Part shown: in pieces, positions 32,419 through 45,492 of the stretch
Numbering within the stretch: the first letter of the stretch is position 1
Layout of the letters: every line of letters starts with the position of its first letter
NCBI GenBank assembly: GCA_017163975.1
Contig: JAFFSR010000243.1
Coordinates: forward strand, 558,001-622,000
Length of the DNA stretch: 64,000 nt
Reading direction: 5' to 3'
Source of the DNA: Anastatus disparis
Lineage: Eukaryota > Arthropoda > Insecta > Hymenoptera > Eupelmidae
Position numbers and translations under genes: made by a program
The notes under the pieces: generated by a model
Told to the model about the DNA's origin: nothing
Database searches by the model: none
Seen by the model: only the letters and a program-made list of their open reading frames with translations

Positions 32419-33183
32419 CTATTACTTGTAAATATCGTCTGAACCTTCGTAAAAAATTTGTTTGTTTTTATTATTATTCAATCGCCAAGTATAATTATGC
32501 TCGAATATAGATTCAAACCATAATCCATAATAGCATGCTTTGGATAACGATAGTTTTGTAGATGTAGAGTAGAATCATTTAATCGTAATGTTAGAATATG
32601 TAAAAATTATTTGAACTATAGACTGAATTTTAGATTTGCTGTCGTTGAAATTGATTACAGCTATAAGTGTAGGAGAAAATAAAATTTTTTTTAAAACTCG
32701 AAATAACTAAAAATAACTAGGAATAGCTGAAAATATCTGGTATTTCTGTCTCAAACGAAGAATTTTATAACAGTTGCTTACAGTTATTCTTAGTCATTTC
32801 CACTTATTCACAGATATTTCTATTTGCTTTCATTTTTTCCGCTACGGTTAGTATATTGTAATTTTTAACACTGGTAGGCACCAATTCGTTAACGGTAGTC
32901 AGGGCAGCAAAAGTTTGCAGTTACTTACATAGCAACTGAAAACTGGACCGGCCATTGTCAAGTTACCTGCCTAGTAACTGGTAAATGACCGGACCAGATA
33001 CCACTTACTGGGTATGTAAATGAAAGCTTTTGCAATCCTATATTTTACGAACCGCAATTCCATTGCCAGTTATTCACGGGATGTCGGAGCTGCAGCAATC
33101 GAGTTTTGCTTTTTTTATTTTATCAATACTTTTTAAATTCATAAATTAAACAAATATAATGACTTGTCCGCACTAAAGCTATA
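32419..33183. other. Gene-free DNA between TTAA elements
   Basis: No supported ORF. A GC-richer part (32870-33080) has short self-complementary phrases around GGACCGG and CAGTTACT, including AGTTACTTACATAGCAACTG. It could be another small degenerate element, but no ends were found. Confidence 0.4.
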
Positions 33184-33187
33184 TTAA

Positions 33188-33568
33188 GAGGAGGTCACGT
33201 ATCTCTGTCCTTTTCTAATCAAAGAAATGATTTTTTTACAAAAACTAATAACTTTATCAAAAAATGAAGAGAAAGCCGCATCTTGTATCAAAAAAAGCAA
33301 TATTTTCTTTGATAAGAAAAAATTAATTTTATTGCTTCGTTTTCAAGAAAACCTTGAAAAACTTAAATCATAGAGGTTAGGGTGGACAATTTGGTTTTTC
33401 AAGGTTTTCTTGAGAACGAAGCAATAAAATTAGTTTTTTCTTATCAAAGAAAATATTACTTTTTTTGATACAAGATGCGGCTTTCTCTTCATTTTTTGAT
33501 AAAGTTATTAGTTTTTGTAAAAAAATCATTTCTTTGATTAGAAAAGGACAGAGATACGCGACCTCCTC
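33188..33568. mobile_element. TTAA-flanked foldback element (group A), 2 of 4
   Basis: TTAA at 33184-33187 and 33569-33572. Ends GAGGAGGTCACGTATCTCTG and mirror; subterminal CTGTCCTTTTCTAATC. Arms of about 170 bp meet around a loop with TCATAGAGGTTAGGGTGG near 33375. It is the cleanest copy of the group and closest to the one at 58892. Confidence 0.88.
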
Positions 33569-33572
33569 TTAA

Positions 33573-34100
33573 TACAATAACGAACAAAATTCACCTCGCT
33601 CCTAACGTTGCTCGGTTGCATTTTCATATATTATATTATCATATATAACTTTGCTAATTTCCTTAACAATAGTATTTTAATATAAAATATGTATTTAATT
33701 TTTTTTCGAACTTTAAAAATTACAATCATAGATATGTTGTTCGTTGTACCAAATTTAACAATCATTGGTTAATCACTAATAAAATGATACTATCTATATG
33801 TATATAAAATAAGTTTTCTTTTATCGAATCATATTGTATGTATAAATATAAAATATTATATTTAATATGAAATTTTGTTATGTGTTAGCACTTAAAAAAC
33901 TGGTATTAAGTTATAATTTATAATAATTATTCTCATTGAAATTTATTTTACATTTATTTTTAAAAATGTATATTTTCATCGATAAGGATCTACAAAATTA
34001 TAGGTAAATGTATGAATATGAAAAAAAAAATTAAAGCGAACTATGAGTGTTTCAGAAAATAGAAATCGAGCTATTAATTGAATATATATTTTTTATTTGA
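33573..34100. other. AT-rich DNA with a recurring CGCTCCTAACG block
   Basis: At 33594-33645 the text CCTCGCTCCTAACGTTGCTC continues GGTTGCATTTTCATATATTA. The same block recurs at 51776, 52697 and inverted near 39640. The rest is AT-rich without ORFs. Confidence 0.55.
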
Positions 34101-34878
34101 CTCACACACACACACGCACATGCACACGCACATACACATACACACAAACACAAACACACACACACACACACACATATATATACACACACGCGCGCGCGCG
34201 CACACTTTATATGACACACTTTTGAACTGACGTTAACATTTTACTAATACACATACACACCATATATAAGTACACATATACACGCACAGACATACACATA
34301 CATACCATACGCACACACCACAAACTTACACGCACTAACATAATACATAAAAATATACACACACTTACATAATACATACGCACATGAACGCACACATATA
34401 CACACGCGCACGAACGCACGTACATAGACACGCATAAGCGCACAAACACACACGCACACGCACACACAACCACACACACACACACACATGCGCGTACACG
34501 CACACGCACACGCACACACGCACACACACAAAAGACTCATGATAGAATTTACACTCCTATCGTAATTCACATACTTATCAACACACACACATACCAATAT
34601 ATACGCTACTACCAAAACCAAAATGAGCACACATGTATACTTACTTCTAAACAGGCACTTAACAAACATAAACTTTTACTCTGCTACGAACACATATCAA
34701 CTGACATAGACGAACCCACTTACACTTACAAGAACATACATCTAGGGCTACAAATACTATACAAGACACTTTTCAACCGAGTGAACCCTTTATCGATACA
34801 CACTTCTACACCATACATTTACAAACACATACATGAACAAACATATACATACATATACACACACACGTAAACATACAT

Positions 34879-34945
<67 letters not shown>

Positions 34946-35455
34946 AACATAAACTTTTTTACTGCTATAGAAATATACTTACGGACACTGACAAACCCAC
35001 AACACACATAAAAACATACACATACGTAACAATTATACGAAATACGACTCACTTTTTAGCTAACACGAAAATTTTCTAGAGTACACTATTATACAGACGC
35101 ACTACATACAGCGCCCTCATTAACAAATATACGTATAGACAATGACAAACCAACTAATGCGCACACAGAAACATACAAAGTGTCATGAATACAAAATGAA
35201 ACACTTTTTAAATTACGTAAACACTTTCACCATTACACGTACACACAATATACACGCACACAGGAAAATACACAGTGGCATAAATACAAAATAACACAGT
35301 TTTTAACTGACGTAAACACTTTTACTAATACACATACACACGATATATACGCACATAGAAACATACACAGTGGCACGAATACAAAACGACACTCTTTTTA
35401 ACTGACGTAAACACTTTTACTAACACACATACACACGATATATACACACACATAA
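34100..35455. repeat. CA microsatellites and 95-bp CA-rich minisatellite
   Basis: Pure or near-pure CA tracts (34105-34200, about 34450-34530, 34880-34942) are embedded in a degenerate tandem repeat with a period near 95 bp. Its unit contains TTTAACTGACGTAAACACTT, TTACTAATACACATACACAC and AACATACACAGTGGCA. The last units (35204, 35304, 35399) are the clearest. Cysteine/valine-rich ORFs on the minus strand are artefacts of the CA repeat. Confidence 0.8.
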
Positions 35456-35566
35456 TAATAACTATGATTATAATTATAACTAATAGATAATACAAAACTT
35501 CTTCTCTCAATTACATGTAAGTCTAAAATTACATTACAATATTGAAAAAAATAATATCTTCATTAA

Positions 35567-35950
35567 GAGTAGGCCGGATTCGCTGTCCTTGTCTAATTGA
35601 TATTTTTGTTATTTATACAAGTATTATACGGTGAATCTGCAAATTGAAGGTTAAGCGCAATAGATATTATTATTACAAATATTTATGCACAAAAAGAAAA
35701 AAATCTATCGCTTTGTTTTAGAGAAAAGTAAGTAACGCAAAAATATTATAAACATAAACTTTTACTTCGGCGTTACTTACTTTTCTCAAAAACAAAACGG
35801 TAGATTTTTTTTTGTTGTGCATAGATGTTCATAATAATAATATCTATTGCGCTCAACCTTTAATTTGAAGATACATCGATTAATACTTGAGTAAATAACA
35901 AACAACTCAATTGTTACTCGGTCGGTATCAGGTTCTACTCCGGCCTGCCG
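35567..35950. mobile_element. TTAA-flanked foldback element (group B), 2 of 2
   Basis: TTAA at 35563-35566 and 35951-35954. Starts GAGTAGGCCGGATTCGCTGT, then CTGTCCTTGTCTAATTGATA; ends CTCCGGCCTGCCG. Very similar to 29349-29727 through the centre (AACATAAACTTTTACTTCGG). Non-coding. Confidence 0.88.
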
Positions 35951-35954
35951 TTAA

Positions 35955-36505
35955 TATTTTATTATTACAATTACAATTACGATTAATTGATAATATTCAG
36001 CTTCCTCTCTTCATTCACTTAACTAATATAAATATAGTGATATTCATATCATTTACATCAACATTTGTCTTAACATTTATTTAATTCATATTTATATAAT
36101 TAATTTGCATTTGATTCGCCTGAAGTAAAAATTTTACCAGAATGTCGACTTGATTGTTGTTCTGTGATATACAAGTATGCTATTATGCTAGAAATTACTA
36201 TTCCAATGGATTAATTGTTGGTTACCAGAGGCAACCAATTCATTGTTGTACGAGATGAATTATCATTTTTAACACAGTCTAATCATCTTTTATTTCATTT
36301 TTCAAGAAGACGTTATAGCTTTTACACAGAAAAGAATCGTCACGATATTGACTGACAACAATTAATCCTAGTTAAGTCTATTCTTAAGAAACTACATAAT
36401 TATTGGAAGCATAATTAAAAAACTTTTATAATATGTTGTGAAAATTAGCTTGACTGCAGGTACAAAGAATAAATAAAGAAAAAATTACTATTACTACTAT
36501 TACAT
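35955..36505. other. AT-rich DNA, nothing recognised
   Basis: No coding or repeat signal that can be supported. It separates the TTAA element from the composite tandem array. Confidence 0.4.
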
Positions 36506-36509
36506 TGAA

Positions 36510-38828
36510 GTAAAAATTTAGACTTTTTTTTACGTGAATATCTTTTGCATTATTGTCACATACATACATACACATACACACATACACATACATATATACA
36601 CATACACATACACACATACACATACACACGTGCACCTTTAACATACACATACACACATACACACGTATCCATAAACATACACTTACACGCATACATATAC
36701 ACACATACACAATATCCGTCACTCCATCTCCATCTCTCCGTCTTCGCCTCTTGTTCTCCATCTCTTCTACTCCATCGCTTCGTGTCCATCTTTCTATCAC
36801 CGTCTCTCCGTATATGTCTCTCCGTATTCGTCTTTCCGTCTCTCCGTCTCCGTTATTACTTTATTATATTACTTATATATAATCTTACATTATATTACTA
36901 CCATTATATTTATGTAAAGAATTAAGCTTTATTTCTTCCGGAAATATCATTTGCATGATTGTCACATACATGTACACCAGCGATGCCGAAAGTGGCAGAG
37001 TCAGAGAGGGAAATTCAAAAATGTATAAAAAAAAAGTATTAAAATAAATAGTTTTCAAAATTTGATAATTAATAAATAATTCTAAAAAACAAAGTTACTA
37101 TAACAAAATAATTTTTTTTCTATTTTTACATTTTTTTGAGTTAAACAAAATTTTGTTAAACTCAAAAAAATGTAAAAAATTTAAAAAAAATTATTTTGTT
37201 ATAGTAACTTTATTTTTTAGAATTATTTATTAATTATCAAATTTTGAAAACTATTTATTTTAATACTTTTTTTTATACATTTTTGAATTTCCCTCTCTGA
37301 CTCTGCCACTTTCCGCATCGCTGATGTACACTTATACACTTGCACCTACACATGTGCACACATACACATACACATATGCACATTCACATGCTTACATACT
37401 GACATACACTTACACGCATACATATACACACATACACAATATCCGTCACTCCACCTCCATCTCTCCGTCTTCACTTCTTGTTCTCCATCTCTTCTACTCC
37501 GTCGCTTCGTCTCCATCTTTCTATCACCGATCCTCCATCTATGTCTCTCCGGATTCGTCTTTCCGTTTCTCCGTCTCCGTTATTATTTTATTATATTACT
37601 TATATATAATCTCATATTATATTACTACCATTTTATTAATGTGAAGAATTAAGCTTTATTTCTCCCGGAAATATCATTTGCATAATTGTCACATACATGT
37701 ACACTTACACACTTCTACCTACACATGACTGACATACACTTACACGCATAAATATACACACATACACATATATGTATATATATATTCCCACGTACATTCT
37801 CACATATGCATGTAACATAAACACATACACACATATGTATACACATATACCCATATGCGAATACACATACAGAACATTTGCCTCTCCATCTCTATCTCTT
37901 TGTCTCCAACTCTCCGACTCTCAATCTCCGTCACTCTGTCTCTCTGTCTCTGCTTCTTTCTCTCCGTCTCTCCGTCTCCGTTTCTCTATCTCCGTCTCTC
38001 CGTCTCTCTATCTCCGTCTCTCCGTCTCTCTATCTCCGTCCCTATGTCTATGTCTCTTCATCTCTGCCTCTCTGTCTCTGTCTCTTTGTCTCTCCATCTC
38101 CGTCCTCCCATCTATGTTTCTCCGTCTCCATCTTTCCTTCCCGTCTCACCATCTCTTCTACTCCGTCACTTCATCTCTGTCTCTCCATCTTTTTATCTTC
38201 ATCTCCGTCTTTCCCACTACGTCCCTCTGTCTCCGTTCCTTCCTCCCCGACTCTCGGTTTCGGCACTCTGTCTCCGTTGCTTCGTCTCCGTCTCTTAATC
38301 TCTATCTCACCGTCTCGGTCTCTCCGTGTTCATCTCTCTAACTCCACCTCTCCGTCTCTGTATCTCTATCTCCATCTGTCCGTTTTCGTCTCTCCGTCTC
38401 CGTCTCTTCGTCTCCGTCTCTTCGTCTCCGTCTCTTCGTCTCCGTCTCTCCGTCTCTGTTTCTCCGTCTTCGTCTGTCCGTCTCCTTCTTAGTCTTTTCG
38501 TCTCCGTTTCTGTCTATCCGTCTCCGTTTCTGTCTCTCCGTCTCCGTCTCTTTGTCTCCACCTCTCCGTCTTCATCTCTCTGACTTTGTTATTACTTTAT
38601 TATATTGATTATATATAATCTTATATTATATTACTACCATTATAATAATTTGAAGGATAAAACCTATTTTCTCCAGAGAATATTGTATGAATGATTGTCG
38701 CATATATATATATACACTTGCACACTTAGACCTACACCTATTCACTCATACACATACACATACGCATATTCACACGCATAGATACACACATACACTTACA
38801 CACCCATATTTACACACATACACATATA

Positions 38829-38859
<31 letters not shown>

Positions 38860-39400
38860 TCCCATGTAAATTTTTACATATACATGTCACGTAAACAGAT
38901 ACACTTATACACATATACACATATGCACATACACATACAGAACATTTGCCTCTCCATCTCCATCCTTTTGTCTTCGTCTCTCCATTTCCGTCACTCCGTC
39001 TTTCTGCCTCTGTTTCTTTCTCTCCGTCTCTTCGTCTCCGTCTCTCCATCTCCGTCCCTATGTCTATGTCTCTTCATCTCTGCCTCTCTGACTCTGCCTC
39101 TCCGCCTCTGTCTCTCCATCTCCGTCCCTTTATCTATGTCTCTCTGTCCCCGTTCCTACCACTCTTTTATTTCGTCTGTGTTTCTCTGTCTCTGTCTCTC
39201 CGTTTTCGTGTCTCTATCCCTCTGTCTATGTCGCTGCGTCTCCGTCTCTCCGTTTTCGTCTTTCCGTCTATGTTTCTCTGTTTTCGTCTCTCTGTCCCTC
39301 CATCTCCGTCTCTGTGTCTTCGTCTTTACTCCTCCGTTCCTACGTCTCCGTATTTGCATCTCCGTCCCTCTGTCTGAAACACATGATTTAAAACAATGAA
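36510..39400 (+). repeat. Composite tandem array: CA repeat plus TCTCCGTC minisatellite
   Basis: Four units repeat the same order: an AT block with TTTCTCCCGGAAATATCATTT (or variant) and GCAT-ATTGTCACATACA, a CA-type microsatellite, a TCTCCGTC-type minisatellite, and an AT block TATATTACTTATATATAATC. Units start near 36510, 36916, 37641 and 38646. The TCTCCGTC segment is about 130 bp in the first two units and expands to about 700 bp in the third. Long Ser/Leu/Val/Pro ORFs in all plus frames come from this 8-bp-type repeat and are not genes. A hAT MITE sits in unit two. Confidence 0.8.
36978..37323. mobile_element. 346-bp hAT MITE with 8-bp TSD
   Basis: Ends CAGCGATGCCGAAAGTGGCA and mirror, flanked by ATGTACAC on both sides (36970-36977, 37324-37331). 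The empty site is kept in the next tandem unit (CACATACATGTACACTTACA near 37690). Eight-base duplications and CAG-initial ends are standard for hAT. The arms of about 165 bp are almost perfect, and no protein is encoded. Confidence 0.92.
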
Positions 39401-40100
39401 GTTCTATCATATTTTTTCATTAATTTAAATAAAATTGAGTTTAACAAATTTTTAATTTATCATGATGATATGATTTTTATTTAAACAATTTTTATACATA
39501 TTGGGACTTAAATTAATCTTTTTTTTGCAATATATAAAAACTAAATTTTAAAAAGAACTGCAATATAAAAATTTATAAATCAACGCAATTTTTTTTACTT
39601 TAAAATTGGCTAATTTATATATATTAATATAATATATGAAAATTTAACCGAGCGACGTTAGAAGCCAGATAAATTAAGTTCGTATTGATTAAAATCGGAA
39701 AGAAATTTCAGCAAAGAAAAGATTTTGGTCAGATGTTTTATCATTAATTGATTCTATAAATTTTTAATTTTATGAAAAATAGGTTTTAAAAAAATGTTGA
39801 TATAAGAACAAAAAAATAAACAAACTAACAGAAAAACTTAAGTTTAAAACTTCAAATGAACAATGTTCAGTGATGAACATTCAACTTTGTTTTTATGGTG
39901 TTTATGTTTTTTTTATGTTTATGTATTTAATAAGTGGAAATTCATTAAAATTTTAAGAATAATTATCAATCAGAATTTTTAATTATCTATATAAATAACA
40001 TTTAAAATTTTCATTTCAGGATTTTTCATAGTTTTTCAGATGTAATTGAAATTCTTATAATAAATAATTTCAATTCAGAAGTACACATTAATTCATTATT
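39401..40100. other. AT-rich DNA with inverted CGCTCCTAACG block
   Basis: The block near 39620-39662 (AAAATTTAACCGAGCGACGT, then TAGAAGCC) is the inverse of the CGCTCCTAACGTCGCTCGGTT family seen at 33594, 51776 and 52697. No gene was seen in the rest. Confidence 0.5.
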
Positions 40101-40104
40101 TTCA

Positions 40105-40800
40105 TAGAATGAATTGAACCAAAGAAGAAAAATTAATTATAATAGGTGAAGATGGATATGTTGGGCAATCGAGTATGTTAAATAATGTACACATTAAAAA
40201 ATTTAATCAAATTTTCAATAATCAATGCAGCTAACAATATTTTTTGAAAGGCCCGAAAATATTAATCCAGTTCCATTAAATCAATATTACATACAAATAC
40301 TTTTCTCCGGAAATCGGCATTTTGGTCACTGGATTTGTATCTATTATTTACAAAATGTTATTCATGTTTATGATAGTTTGAATAGTAATGGATTAAATTA
40401 TGAACAAAAAATTTATATTAATAAACTATTCCCAATTCGTGAAAACTTACAGATATGTTTTGAAAAAGTTCAATTACAGATTAATCCTTCTGATTGTAGC
40501 ATTTTTTCAATAGCGTTTGCAACAACAATTGTTAATAATTTGTGTCGTTGTGGAACAGAATTCGACACCGAAAAAATACGTGGATATTTGCTAACTATGT
40601 ATGAAACAAATTCAATTGTCATGTTTCCATTAGTAAAGAACAATTATACTAATATCAATTATAAAGCGATATCCAGAAATCAACAAATTGTACATCACAA
40701 GGAATTGTCAACGATGAAATTGAATGTTCAAAATATAAATTTTGAATATCTTAAAGAAAAAATGTTACAAGAATTGGCATTACAACAATTACATCTATGA
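40105..40800 (+). pseudogene. Ulp1-like cysteine protease (C48) fragment
   Basis: A 191-codon frame from 40225 carries the C48 triad in order: His in FGHWICIY, Asp in HVYDSLN and Cys in NPSDCSIFSIAFAT. C48 proteases remove SUMO-type modifiers in cells, and related domains also occur in invertebrate transposable elements. Upstream in another frame (40105-40205) IIGEDGYVGQSSMLNNVHI looks like the preceding part of the same domain, so a frameshift lies near 40205. The text after the stop (KKKYEQTKEKI) is Lys/Tyr-rich like the N-terminal linker of insect Helitron proteins, which suggests it belonged to the Helitron whose zinc-binding block is at 47.2 kb. That link is inference. Confidence 0.65.
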
Positions 40801-41035
40801 GATAACATAAAATGTTTAGAGGCAACAAATTATAAACCAAAAACTTATCTACAGAAAATTTACCAAAACAGTAATAAAAAAAAATATGAACAGACCAAAG
40901 AAAAAATTTAAAAAAGTAATTGTAAAAAAATTAAATGCAATAACATTGAAGAATCTGAAAATGATATTGAACAAGAACCAATTCTGACATTTAAAAATAA
41001 ATTTAATGATAAAATAAAATTTTTTTACAAACAAC

Positions 41036-41264
41036 AAAACCGACTTCAAAAAAATGCACTAAACAGTTACAAATAATTTATGATCTTCAATAATAAATTA
41101 ATTCACAAAAAAAATATAATTTGTTTGTGCTGTTTACAAATAATTAGATAATCTATAATATATTTGCTACAAATGTGTTAAGTTACATGCGTAGTATGCG
41201 TATAATTATTGGAGATCATAAATTATTTGTAACTGTTTAGTGCAGTTTTTTAGAGTTGGTTTTG
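41036..41264. mobile_element. 229-bp foldback with AACCGACTTC ends
   Basis: Starts AAAACCGACTTCAAAAAAAT and is mirrored by ACTGTTTAGTGCAGTTTTTT then AGAGTTGGTTTT. Inner arms share GCACTAAACAGTTACAAATA. The end text also matches, inverted, the segment end at about 46575 (TTTTTGAAGTCGGTT). Confidence 0.7.
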
Positions 41265-41519
41265 TTTTTTGTAGAAAAGTTTTTATTGTTTAATATTTTT
41301 TTTTGTTAAATATTTTTACTTTCTATTTTTTAATGAATCTCCTTACTAAAAGCGCAAATATAGGTAGACCCACTAATTACGCCTAACTTTCACTATTAAT
41401 TCATAACGCATGCATTAGTACACTGTACTAAGCAGTGTATAGAAGAAAAGAGAGAAGGCTCGATGGCACAGTGTCGTTGTGTGTGCATGTATACATATTC
41501 AAGCTTAGGTAAAAGAGAG

Positions 41520-41698
<179 letters not shown>

Positions 41699-41699
41699 A

Positions 41700-44410
41700 C
41701 CAAATTTATTATATGTACATTATGTTGTACAATTACTTACAGTAATACATAGAATTAATAAAATTAATATAAAGCATAATAATAATAATAAACAGTAAAA
41801 AAGAAAACAGTAATCAAGCAGATATAACAATAAAATAAACTTTACAGCAATAAAATCAATACAATATAAAACAGTTTTATAAATTAGCATGGAGCAGAGG
41901 TCCACTCTCCAAGGCAAGGTAGGGTGCAAATAAGAATATCTTGAATGTCGTAAGCGAAGATGAATTGCGTAAAGTTGCAGGATGATCCTCTGAAGTCTAA
42001 GGTCAAGTTCAGCTGAGAGGTCACAGTAAACCAGACAGCAGTAATCCAGAAGTGGAAACAGCAGTGTTTTTATAAGATGTATACGAAGAGCAAACGTGTT
42101 GCTCTTTTTAAAGAAGTTTAGTCTGTAAGGCAGAGGAAATGACCTATTACACACTTGTGTAACGTGCTCTCTCCAGTTAAGCTTACTGTCCAACCAAACA
42201 CCCAGGCTACGAACAGAGGACTTAAATCTAATATTAGCACCGTTCAACGGAATGCCAGTTACAGGTGATGAGGACAGCATATTAATATAGAAATAGGAGC
42301 CAATAATTATTGCCTCAGTTTTGTCAACATTCAATTTCAGATGGTTATTAGAGGCCCAATTTAAAATGAGAACAGCATGTTCACTTATAAGATTAGTATA
42401 AGAACTAAGTTCAGGAATTGGAAAATGTTTATAGACCTGCAAGTCGTCGGCATATATCAAATGCTGTACACCGGAGTGAAAGTTGGCAGCAACGTCATTA
42501 ATATAGATGGAGAATAAAAGTGGTCCAAGCACAGAACCCTGGGGTACTCCTGTATTCAGAGTGACAAATTCGGACGCATTACTATCAGAGTCAACAACAG
42601 ACTGCCGTCTATCAGATGAGTAAGAGGCAAACCATCTGACAACAGTGTGCGAGACATCGAGAGAAGTTAGTTTCTGAAGCACAGTGACATGGCACACAGT
42701 GTCAAACGCCTCGCTAAAATTAAATAAAAGAAGCATAGTTATATAACGTCTGTCCATGTTGAGTCTAATATCCTCTGTTAGTTTGAGCAAAGCTGTTTGC
42801 GTACTATTTCCAGTTCTAAACCCAGTCTGATTAGAATCCAACAGATGTCTGGTGGACAAGTAGTAATAAAGTTGTTGATGGACGAGACGCTCAAGAACCT
42901 TGGACATGAATGACAACAAGAAAATAGGTCGTATATCACCCATAGTGCGCGGAGAAGAGACCTTGTTGATTGTGGTAATCAACGAAATCTTCCAACATGA
43001 GGAAAACACACACTCACGAAACGAATCATTAAGAATACGACATAGCAAGGGCCCAATAACTGGAAATTCCCCATAAACAACAGACTGTGGGACCGCATCA
43101 AACCCCCTAGCCTGAGAAGTAGAATGACACATTGCCATCTTAATCTCCTCCAAAGTAACCTCGTTAAGCCTGAATAAAGGCTTATAAGGCTCATCTACAT
43201 TAATAGTATTCACATACTCAGAAACAGAAGGGGCAAGTGGATCAAACGCCATCCCACCAAAGTATCGATTAAGCTCATCTATAGAAAATGAATTTCGCGA
43301 GTTATTATCAGTAGAACAGATACCAAGGTTCTTGAGCTCTCTCCAGATCTGTCGCGAGTCCGTAATACTCGATAGTCAGTCATGGTAATATAAGAGTTTG
43401 GCTGATTCAATGCACTCATGTGCCTTGTCCCGAGCAGTCCTATAGCATAGTAAGTCAGTATACAGTCGAGTACGTTTGTAGTGTCTATAAAGTCGATCTC
43501 TCTCATTGATCAAGCGACGATGTTCAGAGGCGATCCACGGACGATGAGCCCTACCCTGCCTGACCATCCTGACAGGCACGAATTGTGCAATTGCTTCATT
43601 GAAATGGTTGTGAAGACATTCAAGGCGAACAGAAAGAGAGGAATCACACGTATCGCACCTTAAAGAGCGAAAATACTGAAGGAGTGCAACATCATCAACA
43701 GACTTATAATTCAGAAAAGTAAAGCCTTTAAGCATAGGCTTAAAGAAAGAGGACTTAAAAGTCGCAGCTATGAAATCGTGGCCGTCAATGAATGGTATAT
43801 CAGTCTTCCGGAAGTCGAGTACAATGTCGTTGGCATCGACAAGACACAAATCAAGCCAGGTGTCAGAAGAATAAGTATGATGAGTTGTGCCATAAGGTAC
43901 CAAGAAAAGTGCATTCTCAGTAATCAGACCTATAAGAAACTTAGAGTCATCAGAATCAACGCACAAGTTAGTATTAAAATCACCGAGGATGATTTTCTAA
44001 CTATAATTGTGCATATACGATGTTAAATCAGGTATGAAATCTCTGTTAGCCAAGAAGGGAGCATGTGGTGGCCTGTAGACTACACCAACAAAAATAGGTG
44101 AAGCCAAGTCCAGAGAATCAACCTCACAAAACAAATATTTAGAAAGACCAGGCTTACCACTCCATTCACCAGAAGAAGAACAAAAGCGCCGCGAAGTAAT
44201 AGAGTTGCGATCCTGCCTATGAAGCACGTAGTCATTGAGTTCTATGAGACAGTCACCAACAATCTGGCCTAGCTTGGTTTCAGTTACAGCTATAGCATGC
44301 AAGTAGGGGCGAGAAGCCAGAAAGAGTCTTATCATCTCAATGTGTGCTCTAATAGAGTTAGCATTGAAATGACAAACTCTGAGACCATCCCTTGCAGTGA
44401 AATGATTATT
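41700..44410 (-). pseudogene. CR1/Jockey-type LINE ORF2: endonuclease and reverse transcriptase
   Basis: ORF2 copies LINE RNA into nicked DNA. One minus-strand frame runs from about 44410 (RVCHFNANSI) to 41720, broken only by TAG at 43997-43999 and TGA at 43376-43378. Endonuclease blocks are AVTETKL, VYRPPHAPF, ILGDFNTN and IDGHDF. Reverse transcriptase blocks are QARGFDAVP, LLDSNQTGFRTGNST, LLLFNFSEAFDTV, TGVPQGSVLGPLLFSIYIND and YADD (42443-42454). In motif A the catalytic Asp is Asn (42719-42721), so the enzyme would be dead even with both stops repaired. The C terminus fades into 3' UTR with an ATT microsatellite. I read the clade as CR1/L2/Daphne-like within the Jockey superfamily, with moderate certainty. 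Confidence 0.85.
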
Positions 44411-44496
44411 AATGAGTGATGAAACATGGTTATTAGTGGAGAGTGGTGTATTAGAGAGGAGTGGAGGAGAGAGTGGACTTACCCCAGTACTAGAAG

Positions 44497-45492
44497 CTAC
44501 GGTGCTGGACTGACGCTGACCAGCTTCACCCTGGCTAAAAAAGTATCTAGGTCCTCAACAGAAGCAACTTGCGTAGAAGCATCCTCATTCTTCCTTCTCA
44601 CAAAAATTCTTCTATTTCTCACGAATAAAAGAAAATTTAGTTTCTTGTCTTTCGCTTTTGTAAGCACTTTTATCTTCAGCTGATGTAGTGAGGGAGGAAG
44701 GAATTCGTTGATGTTGATTAACGAAGGCGAAAGAGCAGTGACGCATTTAGCTCCAGAAAGAAGATACTCATCAATCTGAGAAGAATGAAGTCTCCTAGTC
44801 TTAATCTTAGCAGCTATGACCCCACGTGCAAGTGCAGGACTCTTCATTGTTACAAGCAGTGGCACAGTTGAGAAGCGTTGATCATGCTGTCGTGTAGATG
44901 GGGACATAACTTCAGATGATGTACCAGCATAAATAACAGCAGTAGTAGAAGAAGTTGAGGTGTAAGAGTTAGGAACCGAACGTCTTAGTAGCCGAACAGA
45001 AGCAATATCCTCAATTGAGAAACTAGCATCCAAAGTAGAAAAGATAGCAGAGACACCTGCCTTAAGATTAGAAAATTACGATGGCACAAGACCACCCAGT
45101 ACCAAATTGGAAGCTCTTTCAATACGAAGCTGCTGTGCTTTCAAAGCGTCACATCGCTGTGATAAAGTTCTAAGATGATCCATATTAATAGCAGAGTTTG
45201 TTCCAGATATTGTTGTATTGGTAGTAGTAGCAAGCACGCCCTCAACTCTCGCCTTCAGCTCTCCATGTTCGTGACAGACCCGGTCAAGTTTGGCTTTATT
45301 CTCAGTGAGTCGCTTGTCAAATGCAGTAGAAAGTGCACTAACTCTCGACTTAAGAACAGAAAATTTATGTGATAGCACAGTAAGCAGACTGCTCACATTG
45401 GGAACAGAAGATTCCATTGAATTCAATTTATCCAGCTTACCCATCCTCTCAAGTATCGTAGTAAGAATATCATTAAATTGCTGCATATCCAT
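44497..45492 (-). pseudogene. LINE ORF1 with coiled coil and FP-like C terminus
   Basis: ORF1 begins at 45492 (MDMQQFNDILTTILERM) and reads in one frame to 44497 with a single TAA at 45076-45078. The N-terminal part is heptad-like (LTVLSHKFSVLKSRVSALST, LRTLSQRCDALKAQQLRIE), a trimerising coiled coil in such proteins. The C-terminal part (ININEFLPPSLHQLKIKVLT, LLFVRNRRIFVRRKNE, VEDLDTF) resembles the Baculo_FP-type domain found in several insect LINE ORF1s. It is an RNA chaperone partner of the ORF2 product. A gap of about 85 bp separates ORF1 from ORF2. Confidence 0.75.

Noticed and set aside
34207..34669. Cys/Val-rich minus-strand ORFs of 106 and 141 codons
   Set aside because: Translation of CA/TG microsatellite sequence; overlapping frames look alike and no family resembles them.
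37772..38583. Overlapping Ser/Leu/Val/Pro-rich ORFs of up to 204 codons in all three plus frames
   Set aside because: They arise from a TCTCCGTC-type minisatellite that lacks stops in every plus frame. Composition is purely repeat-driven and there is no start context or domain.
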